In this document: positions 43,872 through 52,133 of the stretch, piece by piece
How positions within the stretch are numbered: the stretch's first letter is position 1
Layout: each line of letters begins with the position of its first letter
The notes under the pieces: model-generated
What the model was told of the DNA's origin: nothing
Database searches by the model: none
What the model saw: only the letters and a program-made list of their open reading frames with translations
Assembly: GCA_964595575.1 (NCBI GenBank)
Contig: CAZQRA010000002.1
Span: 59,914 to 123,913, forward strand
Direction of reading: 5' to 3'
Origin: PALSA-612 sp964595575
GTDB taxonomy: Bacteria; Actinomycetota; Thermoleophilia; Gaiellales; Gaiellaceae
DNA length: 64,000 bases
Position numbers and translations under genes: made by a program

Positions 43872-43896
43872 CGCATGGCCGAGCGTGGTCGTGACG

Positions 43897-44037
43897 TCAC
43901 GTGGACCCGAGGAGCGCGCTGGGCCAGGAGACGCGACTCGTCGGAGGAGCGAAGACGATCCCGGAGACGACCGCGGCCAGCAGAGTCGTCCCCACCAGGG
44001 CCTGCCACAGCCGCCGGAGACCTCTCCCCGACGGCAC
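43897..44037 (-). CDS. Possible 46-residue single-span membrane protein after RNase E/G
   Basis: GTG at 44037, five bases after the RNase E/G stop. The reading begins VPSGRGLRRLWQALVG, continues TTLLAAVVSGIVFAPP (one membrane segment) and ends at TGA 43897. A basic N-terminus followed by a single hydrophobic span suggests a genuine small membrane protein translated by coupling. There is no separate ribosome site, so the call is tentative. The remainder of this 305-base stretch holds only the hairpin at 43850-43871. Confidence 0.3.
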   Translation of the reverse strand: MPSGRGLRRLWQALVGTTLLAAVVSGIVFAPPTSRVSWPSALLGST

Positions 44038-44042
44038 GGAGG

Positions 44043-46703
44043 CTAGGCGTCAGAGGCAAGGTCGGCTGCCGGCTCGACGGTCCCGACGGCGGCCTCCGCG
44101 CGCCTGCGGCGTCCCCGGCCACCCCGCGACCCCCGCCGCGTCCGCCGCCGCTTGGGCCCCTGGGTTGAGGCCCCGTGCTCCGACTCCCCGGCGCCGTCGT
44201 GGGCCGCCGGCGGCGGCTCCTCCCCTTCCTCCACCCCCAGCTCGGGAGGGGGAAGGTGGATGCGGGGCCCCGGCGAGGGCGGGCTCGCCCCCCGGTCCTC
44301 CCCGGAGGCGCTCTCCCCGCCCCTGCTCGCCCCGGCCCCCTCGGCCGCGGGCGCCTCCCCGGATGCCCCTTCCTCTCGCGAGGCAGGCTGCTTCTTCCGA
44401 CGGCGCCCTCCCCGCGAGCCCCGTCGCGAGCGCTTGCGCGGCGGGGGCTCGAGCTCGTCCGGCCCTTGCCCGGCTGCCTCTGCTGTCCCCTCTTCCGCCG
44501 CCTCGGGGAGGGCTTCAGCTCCGGGGACGGGGGCAAGCTCCTGCTCGGCCCCCCCGTGGTCGGCGCCGTCCTCGTTCGGCTTCGCTCCTTCCTCGTCCTC
44601 CTTGGCCCGCTGGCGCCGGGCTCGGGTGGGCCTCTCGGCCAAGCTCTCGGCGGTGACCGGGCCGGGGCCCGACGCCACCTCGTCCACGAGGGCGGCGTAG
44701 GCGGTGCCGGCAAGGACGCGCTGGATCCGCGCTCGCACGCGCTTCCCCACCAGCTTGGCGGCCTTGGCGATGGCCACCTGGTAGCCATCGAACTTGGCCA
44801 CCCCTGCCTGGGGGTCGTACAGCCCCACCTCCACGGGCTTGACCTGGAGCTCTGCCCCCTCCGCCACGGGCGCCTCCGGGGCCAGCTTCTCCTCGGGCCC
44901 CTTGTCCACCACCAGGAAGTGGTCGATGGGAACGTCCTCCCGCCCCTCCAGGAAGAAGCGTCGCTTGGTGGCCGCCTCCAGGGCGAGGAGCTGCTCCGCC
45001 CCGGGACCGATCAGCGTCTCGGCCACCCGAGCGTTGAGCTCGACGCGGAAGGCCTTGGTGCGCGGGCTGTCGGCGGCGAGGCGGCGCAGCCTGCGCTCGG
45101 CCTCCACAGCCGCCGAGAGCTCCGACAGGACGATGCCGTCGCCGCCGCAGGACGGGCAGGGCTTGGTGAGGATCTCCCGCGGCCCGTCGGTCACGTTCTG
45201 ACGGGTCATCTCCACCAGGCCCAAGGGAGAGATCTCGACCACGTACGTCTTCGTCCGGTCGCGCTCCAGCTCCCGCTTCAGCGCCTCCTCTACCTCCTGC
45301 CGGTTCTTGGGGTTGGCCATGTCGATGAAGTCGATGACGATGATGCCGCCGATGTCCCGCAGCCGCAGCTGGCGCACGACCTCCTTGACGGCCTCCAAGT
45401 TGTTCTTCGTCACCGTCTCCTCGAGCCGAGCCCCCGAGGTCTTGGAGCGGGAGCCGACGAACCGGCCCGTGTTGACGTCGATAACGGTGAATGCCTCCGC
45501 GTAGTCGAAGACGAGGTAGCCGCCCGAAGGTAGGTCGACGCGCCGGCTGAGCGTGGAGCGGATCTCGGCATCGACCCCGTAGGCCTCGAACAGGGGCGTC
45601 CGCTCCCGGTAGCGGTGGACGCGCTCGGCCATGTGCGGCGAGGTCTTCTTCAGGTAGCCCACGATCCGCTTCAGGGTGACCTCGTCGTCGACCAAGGCCC
45701 GCTCGAAGTCGCCGGTGAAGAGGTCGCGGACGACCCGCAGGGGGAGCTCGGCCTCCTGGTACACGAGCGCAGGGGCCGGCAGGACCTTGGCCCGGGCCTG
45801 GATCTCCTTCCACAGCTTCTCCAGGAACAGGATGTCGCGCTCGATGTCCTCGGCAGAGGCGCCCTCGGCGGCGGTGCGGACGATGATGCCGCCCTTGGGG
45901 AGGGAAAGATCCTTGAGGATGTCGCGCAGGCGCGCCCGCTCCTCCTCCTCCAGGCGCCGGGAGACGCCCACCCCCTCCCCGAGGGGCACGTAGACGACGA
46001 AGCGGCCGGGAAGCGAGATCTCGGTGGTGAGGCGGGCCCCCTTCGACTTCATCGGGTCCTTGACCGCCTGGACGAGGATCTCCTGGCCCTTGGCCAGGAG
46101 GTCTTGGATGCGCCGGCCGTGGCGACGCCCCTCCAGCTCGGCTCCCACGATCTCGTCCACGTACAGGAAGCCGTTCTTCTCCAGGCCGATCTCGACGAAG
46201 GCCGCCTCCATCCCGGGTAGGACGTTGTCGACCACGCCCTTGTAGATGTTTCCCGCGATCGACTGTCGGCCGGGTCGCTCCAGGTAGACCTCGGCCACCT
46301 GGCCGTCCTCGAGCACGGCCACCCGTCGCTCGGTCACGCCCACCGACACCAAGAGCTCGCGCTTGGCCTTGGGAAGAGGCGCCCGCCGGGTGGGCTGCTT
46401 GCGCCGAGCCGGACGCTGCCGACGAGACGGCTCTCTCCTCCGCTCGACCGTGGGCTCGGGAGCTACCTCCGCCTCGGCGACTGCCTGCGCCGAGCTCTTC
46501 CGCCCTCGAGCCCGGCCTCCGCGGCTACCGCGTCGGCGCCGGCGCCGTTCGACGGCGCTCGACTCCGACGTCTCGGCGGCGACTAGGGAAGGGGCCTCGT
46601 CAGCTCGTCCGTCCTGATCGTCCTCGTACTGGTGGTACTGGGTGTCCTCGGAAGCGCGCCGCCCGTCTCCGAGCAGCTTGCGGCGAAACCAGGAAAGGGG
46701 CAA
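44043..46703 (-). CDS. rng: Ribonuclease E/G family endoribonuclease
   Basis: mRNA decay and rRNA/tRNA processing nuclease, 886 residues. An Arg-rich N-terminal extension (about 50-110), S1 domain (about 140-230, IYKGVVDNVLPGMEAAFVEIG), RNase-H-like and DNase-I-like core with metal aspartates Asp409 (VIDVNTGRF) and Asp458 (IDFIDM), the Zn-link CPSCGGDG (Cys516, Cys519), a TRAM-like segment near 650-690, then a disordered tail. RRGSRGGR-type clusters occur three times, once N-terminal and twice C-terminal, and are likely RNA or partner binding. TTG start with AAGGAG seven bases before it. Confidence 0.93.
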   Translation of the reverse strand: MPLSWFRRKLLGDGRRASEDTQYHQYEDDQDGRADEAPSLVAAETSESSAVERRRRRRGSRGGRARGRKSSAQAVAEAEVAPEPTVERRREPSRRQRPARRKQPTRRAPLPKAKRELLVSVGVTERRVAVLEDGQVAEVYLERPGRQSIAGNIYKGVVDNVLPGMEAAFVEIGLEKNGFLYVDEIVGAELEGRRHGRRIQDLLAKGQEILVQAVKDPMKSKGARLTTEISLPGRFVVYVPLGEGVGVSRRLEEEERARLRDILKDLSLPKGGIIVRTAAEGASAEDIERDILFLEKLWKEIQARAKVLPAPALVYQEAELPLRVVRDLFTGDFERALVDDEVTLKRIVGYLKKTSPHMAERVHRYRERTPLFEAYGVDAEIRSTLSRRVDLPSGGYLVFDYAEAFTVIDVNTGRFVGSRSKTSGARLEETVTKNNLEAVKEVVRQLRLRDIGGIIVIDFIDMANPKNRQEVEEALKRELERDRTKTYVVEISPLGLVEMTRQNVTDGPREILTKPCPSCGGDGIVLSELSAAVEAERRLRRLAADSPRTKAFRVELNARVAETLIGPGAEQLLALEAATKRRFFLEGREDVPIDHFLVVDKGPEEKLAPEAPVAEGAELQVKPVEVGLYDPQAGVAKFDGYQVAIAKAAKLVGKRVRARIQRVLAGTAYAALVDEVASGPGPVTAESLAERPTRARRQRAKEDEEGAKPNEDGADHGGAEQELAPVPGAEALPEAAEEGTAEAAGQGPDELEPPPRKRSRRGSRGGRRRKKQPASREEGASGEAPAAEGAGASRGGESASGEDRGASPPSPGPRIHLPPPELGVEEGEEPPPAAHDGAGESEHGASTQGPKRRRTRRGSRGGRGRRRRAEAAVGTVEPAADLASDA

Positions 46704-46849
46704 GTGGAATCTCCTTCTCTCGAGGCGCGCGCGCCCTCGCCGCCCGGCCAGGAGGGGCGCGGAGCGCGCAGCGCGCTAGGGGATAGCAATACCATGGTCA
46801 AGACCTCGTCCGCAGGGTAGCAGCGGGGTCGGCGCGAGGCGGCGCTCGA

Positions 46850-47074
46850 TCACGCGGCCGCAGGCTTGAGCTTCTGCCTGCGGGCGCGGATCGCCCGCAG
46901 GCGCACGCAGAGCCGGGCCCAGGCCCAGGGCTCCACCTCCTCGTAGCGCTCCCTGCGCCCGGCCACGGCCCGGGTAGCCTCCAGGTACTCGAACCAGGCG
47001 TCAGCCTCCTCGATCTGGAGAAGCTCCTCCGCCTGCCTCCCGCCGACTTCGGGCTCGCTCCTCTCCTCGCCCAC
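46850..47074 (-). CDS. Small conserved protein of unknown function
   Basis: 74 residues, GTG start. Charged N-terminus, then ADAWFEYLEATRAVAGRRERYEEVEPWAWARL and a basic end RLRAIRARRQKLKPAAA. The Trp/Tyr-containing helix looks conserved, and I recall similar small actinobacterial proteins without known function. Lies upstream of RNase E/G on the same strand, about 145 bases away, and divergent from the CMD gene. Confidence 0.7.
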   Translation of the reverse strand: MGEERSEPEVGGRQAEELLQIEEADAWFEYLEATRAVAGRRERYEEVEPWAWARLCVRLRAIRARRQKLKPAAA

Positions 47075-47118
47075 GGCTGCGATGGTAGGACCCCCATCGG
47101 ACGACGGAGGAGGAGGCC

Positions 47119-47502
47119 ATGAGCGACGAGCGCTACGAGCGGGGCCGGCAGCGTCTGCGCCAGCTGGCCGGCGACCAAGGAGAGCGGGCTCTGGAAGGAG
47201 TCCGGGACATCGCCCCCGATCTTGCCCGCTACGTGGTGGAGTTCGGGTACGGCGACGTGTACTGCCGGCCGGGTCTCGACGACAGGACTCGCCAGCTCCT
47301 CGCCATCGCCGCCCTGGCCGCCGTGGGCGGGGCCGAGGCCCAGCTCGAGTACCACGTGGGCATCGCCCTCAACGTGGGGGTGCCTCCCGAGGAGATCGTG
47401 GCGGCCGTGGTGCACCTCGCCCCCTTCCTGGGCTTCGCCCGAGCCCTCAACGCGGCCCGCTCGGTGAGGAGGGTGTTCGCCGCCCGGGGCCTTCTCTCCT
47501 GA
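47119..47502 (+). CDS. Carboxymuconolactone decarboxylase family protein
   Basis: 127-residue all-helical protein: VVEFGYGDVYCRPGLDDRTRQLLAIAALAAVGG, QLEYHVGIALNVGVPPEEIVAAVVHLAPFLGFARALNA. It matches the 4-carboxymuconolactone decarboxylase (PcaC) branch rather than AhpD, as no CxxC redox pair is present. With no protocatechuate genes nearby, a true PcaC function is uncertain. Confidence 0.88.
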   Translation: MSDERYERGRQRLRQLAGDQGERALEGVRDIAPDLARYVVEFGYGDVYCRPGLDDRTRQLLAIAALAAVGGAEAQLEYHVGIALNVGVPPEEIVAAVVHLAPFLGFARALNAARSVRRVFAARGLLS

Positions 47503-47523
47503 GCCCGGGGCCTTCTTCCTGAG
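47483..47523 (+). repeat. Tandem 21/20-base duplication at the end of the CMD gene
   Basis: The 21 bases 47483-47503, which encode the last residues and stop of the CMD protein, are repeated almost exactly at 47504-47523 with one 1-base deletion. It looks like slipped-strand duplication. TGAGGC (47520-47525) and GCCTCA (47535-47540) then form a small hairpin between the convergent genes. Confidence 0.7.
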
Positions 47524-47554
47524 GCGCGGGGACGGCCTCAAGAGGCTCCCGGCC

Positions 47555-48391
47555 TCAGCGAGGGAACACCAAGCGCGACGTCACCGTCCTCGTCACTGGG
47601 GCGCGGGCGGCGAAGTAGCGACGAGCCGCCTCCCCCACCGCCCGTGTCCCGGCGTAGGCGATCCCGCCCCTGACGAGCCAGCCCGCCACGGGCACGAGAC
47701 CGAGCGCCGCCCGCCCCAACGAGCGGAAGCCGAGGCCGCCTGCGATCACCCCTAGGACCTCGGGAAGACGCTCCCGGTCGAGGGCGAACCCGTAGGCATC
47801 GGCGATGCGAAGGAGCAGGCGAGCCTGGATGAGGGCGAGGGCCGGCATGTCTGCCCCCGGAGCGAGGGCGGCCGCCCCGAGCACAGCGCTGCGCCGGGCC
47901 GCGCGCCGGATCAGCTCGTCCACCACCGCCTCCCTGAGCACGGGAAGGCGCGCCGCAAGCGGCGTCGCTCTCTCGCCCAAGGCCCTGGCAAGAGCGCGTA
48001 CGAGCCTCTCCCTGGGAAGCGACGAGCCCCGAGGCACCCGAACCACGTGCTCTGCCAAGACGTACGGCGGGTCGGGCAGCCTGGCTCCCGGGGGCTCGAT
48101 CACAAGACAAACCACCGGCACCCGGGCGCGCTCGAGCCGGCGCAGGAGATCGAGGTCGTCAGGGGCCGGCTCCCCCGCGAGGACGTAGACCACCGCCGCC
48201 GCCTCCTCGGCCGCCCCCTCCTCGCGCACCGCCGCTCCCACGCCGTCTTCGATGAGCTCCCGCTTCACGAGCGATCGCAGCTCGGGCGGCCCGAGGACGA
48301 GGAGGGGCCGCTCGGCGCCGGCCTGGGAGCGAAGCTCCCGGATCAGCCTGAGGACGTCGGACGGCGAGAGCCCACCCGCCTTGGCCCTCAC
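47555..48391 (-). CDS. DUF697 (YcjF-like) membrane-associated protein
   Basis: 278 residues. The C-terminal part, with MPALALIQARLLLRIADAYG, VLGVIAGGLGFRSLGRAALGLVPVAGWLVRGGIAYAGTRAVGEAA, is a DUF697 domain that usually follows a GTPase. The N-terminal half (RPLLVLGPPELRSLVKRELIEDG) has a Rossmann-like look but no Walker A, so it may be a degenerate GTPase domain. GTG start overlapping the rodA stop, so it is coupled to the cell-shape operon. Function unknown. Confidence 0.78.
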   Translation of the reverse strand: MRAKAGGLSPSDVLRLIRELRSQAGAERPLLVLGPPELRSLVKRELIEDGVGAAVREEGAAEEAAAVVYVLAGEPAPDDLDLLRRLERARVPVVCLVIEPPGARLPDPPYVLAEHVVRVPRGSSLPRERLVRALARALGERATPLAARLPVLREAVVDELIRRAARRSAVLGAAALAPGADMPALALIQARLLLRIADAYGFALDRERLPEVLGVIAGGLGFRSLGRAALGLVPVAGWLVRGGIAYAGTRAVGEAARRYFAARAPVTRTVTSRLVFPR

Positions 48392-49569
48392 CGCCGAGCG
48401 CTCCGGCCGCGCGCGTGAATCGCCTGCAGGATCCCCATGGCTACCAGGTTGGAGACGAGCGAGGAGCCGCCTACGCTGACGAAGGGGAGGGTGATCCCGG
48501 TCACGGGAGCGAGCCCAATGGTCATGCCCACGTTGACGAACACCTGGAAGGCGAAGGCGAGCACGATGCCGGCCGCGGCCACAGCCGAGAAGGCGTCGGC
48601 GGCCCGCACCACGATCTTGAGGCCTCGCCAGACGACGAGCAGGTAGAGGAGGAGGAGCCCGGCGGCGCCCACGAAGCCGCGCTGCTCGGCCAGGGAGGCG
48701 AAGGCGAAGTCGGTGGCGTGCTCGGGAAGGTAGTCGAGGCTGGTCTGGGTCGCCCCCTCCACGCCTAGCCCGTCGAAGCCGCCGGCCCCCACGGCGGTGA
48801 TCGACTGACGCACGTTGTAGGTCGAGCCCTGGGGATCCTCGTCGGGGTTGGCGAAGCCGGTCAGACGGGCCACCTGGTAGGGCTTCAGCACCTGGACCCC
48901 GACCGAGGGAAGGAGCCAAAGGACGCAGACAGCCAAGAAGACGGCCACCGCCCCCAGGAGGGCCAGGTGGAGCCAGCGGGTGCCCGCCACCAGCAGGCAG
49001 GCGCCCAGCGCAGCCAGGTATACGAGGGCAGTACCGATGTCGGGCTGGGCGAAGATCAAGACGAGGGGAGGGAGGGAGAGCGCCACTGCCGCAAGCGGCG
49101 TCCTCGCCTGCTCGATCCGCTTGGCCCGATCAGCCAAGAACCCGGCCACGAACAGGATGAAGAGCACCTTGCCCAGCTCCGAGGGCTGGAAGCGGAAGAA
49201 GGAGAGGTCGATCCACCGCCGGGAGCCCCGGGCCACCTCGCCGACCACGAACACGAGCGCCATCAGGCCCAGCATCGCCCCGTAGAGGACGGCCTTCCCC
49301 CGCCGGTACCAGTCGGGGTCGACGACGAGGCCGAGCACCATGAGCCCCAGCCCGACGCCGGCGAAGATGGCCTGACGGACGAGGTAGTAGCGCGGATCGC
49401 CGGGGATGTCGTGGCGGGTGATACCCTCGATCGCCCACAAGCCGAAGCCGACCAGCGCCACCACCGTGAGCATGAGCGTCCAGTCGAGCCGGCGGACGAG
49501 CGGGGCTGCCTCCGCCTCCCGCGGGGAGACCCGTCCTCGCGCTGCGCTCTGGCTTAGGTACTCCACCAT
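48388..49569 (-). CDS. rodA: Rod-shape peptidoglycan polymerase RodA
   Basis: SEDS glycosyltransferase that polymerizes lipid II during elongation, 393 residues with about 10 membrane segments. Landmarks: ARGSRRWIDLSFFRFQPSELGKV, IFAQPDIGTALVY, GFDGLGVEGATQTSLDYLPEHATDFAFASLAEQRGF (catalytic Asp region) and LPFVSVGGSSLVSNLVAMG. Starts at ATG 49569, 19 bases after mrdA, its transpeptidase partner. Confidence 0.95.
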   Translation of the reverse strand: MVEYLSQSAARGRVSPREAEAAPLVRRLDWTLMLTVVALVGFGLWAIEGITRHDIPGDPRYYLVRQAIFAGVGLGLMVLGLVVDPDWYRRGKAVLYGAMLGLMALVFVVGEVARGSRRWIDLSFFRFQPSELGKVLFILFVAGFLADRAKRIEQARTPLAAVALSLPPLVLIFAQPDIGTALVYLAALGACLLVAGTRWLHLALLGAVAVFLAVCVLWLLPSVGVQVLKPYQVARLTGFANPDEDPQGSTYNVRQSITAVGAGGFDGLGVEGATQTSLDYLPEHATDFAFASLAEQRGFVGAAGLLLLYLLVVWRGLKIVVRAADAFSAVAAAGIVLAFAFQVFVNVGMTIGLAPVTGITLPFVSVGGSSLVSNLVAMGILQAIHARGRSARR

Positions 49570-49588
49570 CAGTCCCAGCGACCCACCG

Positions 49589-51628
49589 TCAGTCTGAGTG
49601 GATGGGGCCGAACGACTCCGACGCCTTGACCGAGAAGAACCGCTCCAGCACTTTGAGCGCCGCCGGGGCTGCCGCCGTGCCCCCGTGCCCTCCATTCTCT
49701 ATCACCACGCACAGGGCGATGGTGGGTCGATCGACAGGAGCGTAGCCGCACCACCACGACTGGTCGAGGAGCAAGGGCTGGGGCTGCCCAGGGAGCGACA
49801 CCACCTTCTCCGCCGTTCCCGTCTTGCCGGCCACGGGGATCGGGAAGCCGCGGAAGACCGGCTCCGACGTGCCCCGGCGATCGCTGGTAGCCAGGCGAAG
49901 GCCCTCCTTGACGACGGCCAAGGCGGCTGGATCGACGCCCGTGTCTTGGGGGGGTGGAGGCTGGAAGCTACGAAGGACGACGGAGGAGGTGGTCTCGCTC
50001 CCCGGCTGCTCGACCGAGGCCACTACGTGGGGGGTCACTAGGCGACCCCCGTTCGCCAGCATGGCGTAGAAGCGCGCCATCTGCAGAGGAGTCACCGCCA
50101 GGTCCTTCTGGCCGATGGCGAGCTGGATCGAGTCGCCTGGCTTCCACAGGCGGTCGACCCGCCAGCAGCAGGGGTCGGTCTCCTTGGTGTAGGTGGCCTC
50201 CCTCCACTCGGGCGTGGGCAGGATCCCCTTCTCCTCAGGGCCGATGTCGATGCCCGCGGAGGCGCCGAACCCGAACCGGCTCGCCCAGGCTTGAAGGGGG
50301 TGACCGCGATCGGGGGGAAGCTTGTAGAACTCGTAGCCCAGGCGGTAGAAGTAGGTGTCGCAGGAGGTGGCCAGAGCGACCGGCATGGTCATGAGCTCGT
50401 TGACGTAGGGGTCCCAGTTGCGGAAGGTCTGGCCGGGGCCGGTGACGCCGGACACCCGGTAGGACCCGGTGCAGGGGAGGGCCTGGTCGGGGGTGACCAG
50501 GTGCTCCTGGAGCGCGGCCAGGGCTGTCACCGGCTTGAAGGTCGATCCCGGCGGGTAGATGGCGGCCGTCGCCCGGTTGAGGGCCGGGTAGTTGGCCTCC
50601 TTGGCCGCCTGGGGATCGAGCAGCGGGCGCAGCTTCTCCCGGTCGACCCGACCGCTGTAGACGGCCGGCTTGTAGGTGGGGGCGGAAGCCATGGCCAACA
50701 CCTCTCCCGTGTTGGGATCGAGGGCGACCACGGCTCCCCCGTCGGCGGCCCAGTCGCCGTTCTGGTGGGCCAGGCGAATGCCGTAGGCGAGAGCCCGCTC
50801 CGCCGCCCGCTGGAGGGCGATGTCGATGGTCAGCCGCACGGCGTTGCCGGCGGTCGGGGTCTGGATGAGGGTGAGCGGCCCCCGGGGACGGCCGAGCGCG
50901 TCTACCCGACGCTGGGCGATGCCCGGCCGGCCGCGCAGGTACCCGTCGTAGGCCGCCTCGACGCCGCTCTGCCCAATCCGATCCCCCGGTCGGTAGCCCT
51001 CCTTCGCCATCCGATCGAGCTGCGCCTGGGAGATCTCGCCCACGTAGCCCAGGACCTGGGCAGCGAGGGCCTGGGAGTTGTAGTAGCGAAGGTAGGTCTG
51101 CTTGACCTCGACGCCGCGGAGCTCGTCCTGGTGCTCGTAGATGTAGGCCACCTGCTCCGGACGCACGGCCACCTTGAGGGTGACCGGGGTCACAGGGTCG
51201 CTCCGGCGGGCGCGGATGCGCGCCTTGACGGTGGCCAAGGGGAGGTCGAGGACCCTGGCCAGCCGGCGAAGCACGGTGTCCCTGCCTGCCCCCTGGGGAA
51301 GGTCGCTGGGCCAGACCACCACCGCCGTCGAGGCCACGTTCCTGACCAGGACGCGGCCGTGGCGGTCGAGGATGGGCCCCCGGGGAGCCTCGATCGTCAC
51401 CGTGCGCAGCTGGTTGTCGAGCGCCGTCTGGCGGTGCTCCGCCCCGGCCAAGATCTGGAGCGACCACAGCCGCAGGAAGAGGACGGCGAAGGCGACGAGG
51501 GCGACCGCCCCCAGGATGGTGACGCGCAGAGCGGTGCGGGGCGTGAGCAGGTACGGCTCGTCCACCCGGGGGTCGGGGGGAAGGAAGCGAGGCGTCGAGG
51601 AGCGCGGGCCGACGCTAGCCAAGGGCAC
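49589..51628 (-). CDS. mrdA: Penicillin-binding protein 2
   Basis: Class B transpeptidase of the elongasome, 679 residues. One N-terminal membrane anchor (about 36-58), dimerization domain with APRGPILDRHGRVL and IGQSGVEAAYDGYLRG, then the transpeptidase domain: Ser362-x-x-Lys365 (PPGSTFKP), Ser422-x-Asp424 (TSCD, Asp instead of the usual Asn, a known PBP2 variant) and Lys602-Thr-Gly (GKTGTAE). GTG start overlapping mreD by 14 bases. Confidence 0.95.
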   Translation of the reverse strand: MPLASVGPRSSTPRFLPPDPRVDEPYLLTPRTALRVTILGAVALVAFAVLFLRLWSLQILAGAEHRQTALDNQLRTVTIEAPRGPILDRHGRVLVRNVASTAVVVWPSDLPQGAGRDTVLRRLARVLDLPLATVKARIRARRSDPVTPVTLKVAVRPEQVAYIYEHQDELRGVEVKQTYLRYYNSQALAAQVLGYVGEISQAQLDRMAKEGYRPGDRIGQSGVEAAYDGYLRGRPGIAQRRVDALGRPRGPLTLIQTPTAGNAVRLTIDIALQRAAERALAYGIRLAHQNGDWAADGGAVVALDPNTGEVLAMASAPTYKPAVYSGRVDREKLRPLLDPQAAKEANYPALNRATAAIYPPGSTFKPVTALAALQEHLVTPDQALPCTGSYRVSGVTGPGQTFRNWDPYVNELMTMPVALATSCDTYFYRLGYEFYKLPPDRGHPLQAWASRFGFGASAGIDIGPEEKGILPTPEWREATYTKETDPCCWRVDRLWKPGDSIQLAIGQKDLAVTPLQMARFYAMLANGGRLVTPHVVASVEQPGSETTSSVVLRSFQPPPPQDTGVDPAALAVVKEGLRLATSDRRGTSEPVFRGFPIPVAGKTGTAEKVVSLPGQPQPLLLDQSWWCGYAPVDRPTIALCVVIENGGHGGTAAAPAALKVLERFFSVKASESFGPIHSD

Positions 51629-52133
51629 CCACCCTCTGTGCGCTCCTCGCCCTGGGCGGGGGCGGCCCGAGGCGCCTGATCAGGCTCATGACCGGCCACG
51701 CGAGCGCCAGGTTGAGGGCGATCGTCTGCAGAAGGGTCGCGACCAAGACCTCGTACGCCGGTGCCGGCTGGCCCAGGACGAAGCGGAGCGCCAGGGCGCC
51801 GAGGGCGTAGCCGACCGTGGCCAAAGCCACCGCCAAGGCGGGCAGGCGAGCTCCCCGGCCCGCGGTCTCCGCGTACCGGCCCAGCCAGTAGCCGACCAGG
51901 GTGAGGAGGAAGGAGCTCTCGCCGAGCGTCCCCAGGGTGGCGGTGTCGAGGAGGAGACCCGCCCCGAAGCCTCCCGCCGCCCCCCACGTCGCCCCCCGGC
52001 ACACGGCTACGGCGGCCACGGCCACGAGCACGAGGTCGGGGGTGCCGCCCAAGATGTCGACGCCGCTCACGATCGCCGCCTGGAGGACGACCGCGAGGAG
52101 CAGGACCAGGCCGATCTTGAGCGCCGCCGTCAC
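51615..52133 (-). CDS. mreD: Rod-shape protein MreD
   Basis: 172-residue membrane protein with about five hydrophobic spans (IGLVLLLAVVLQAAIVSGVDIL, TPDLVLVAVAAVAVCRG, GGFGAGLLLDTATLGTLGESSFLLTLVGYWLG). Short, poorly conserved family; the call rests on topology plus position between mreC and mrdA. Overlaps mreC by 4 bases. Confidence 0.88.
   Translation of the reverse strand: MTAALKIGLVLLLAVVLQAAIVSGVDILGGTPDLVLVAVAAVAVCRGATWGAAGGFGAGLLLDTATLGTLGESSFLLTLVGYWLGRYAETAGRGARLPALAVALATVGYALGALALRFVLGQPAPAYEVLVATLLQTIALNLALAWPVMSLIRRLGPPPPRARSAQRVGALG

Noticed and set aside
43784..43875. 30-codon minus-strand ORF after the possible small membrane protein
   Set aside because: It begins inside or beside the terminator-like hairpin, has no ribosome site and no distinctive features.
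47119..47502. AhpD alkylhydroperoxidase
   Set aside because: The CxxC redox pair needed for AhpD activity is missing.
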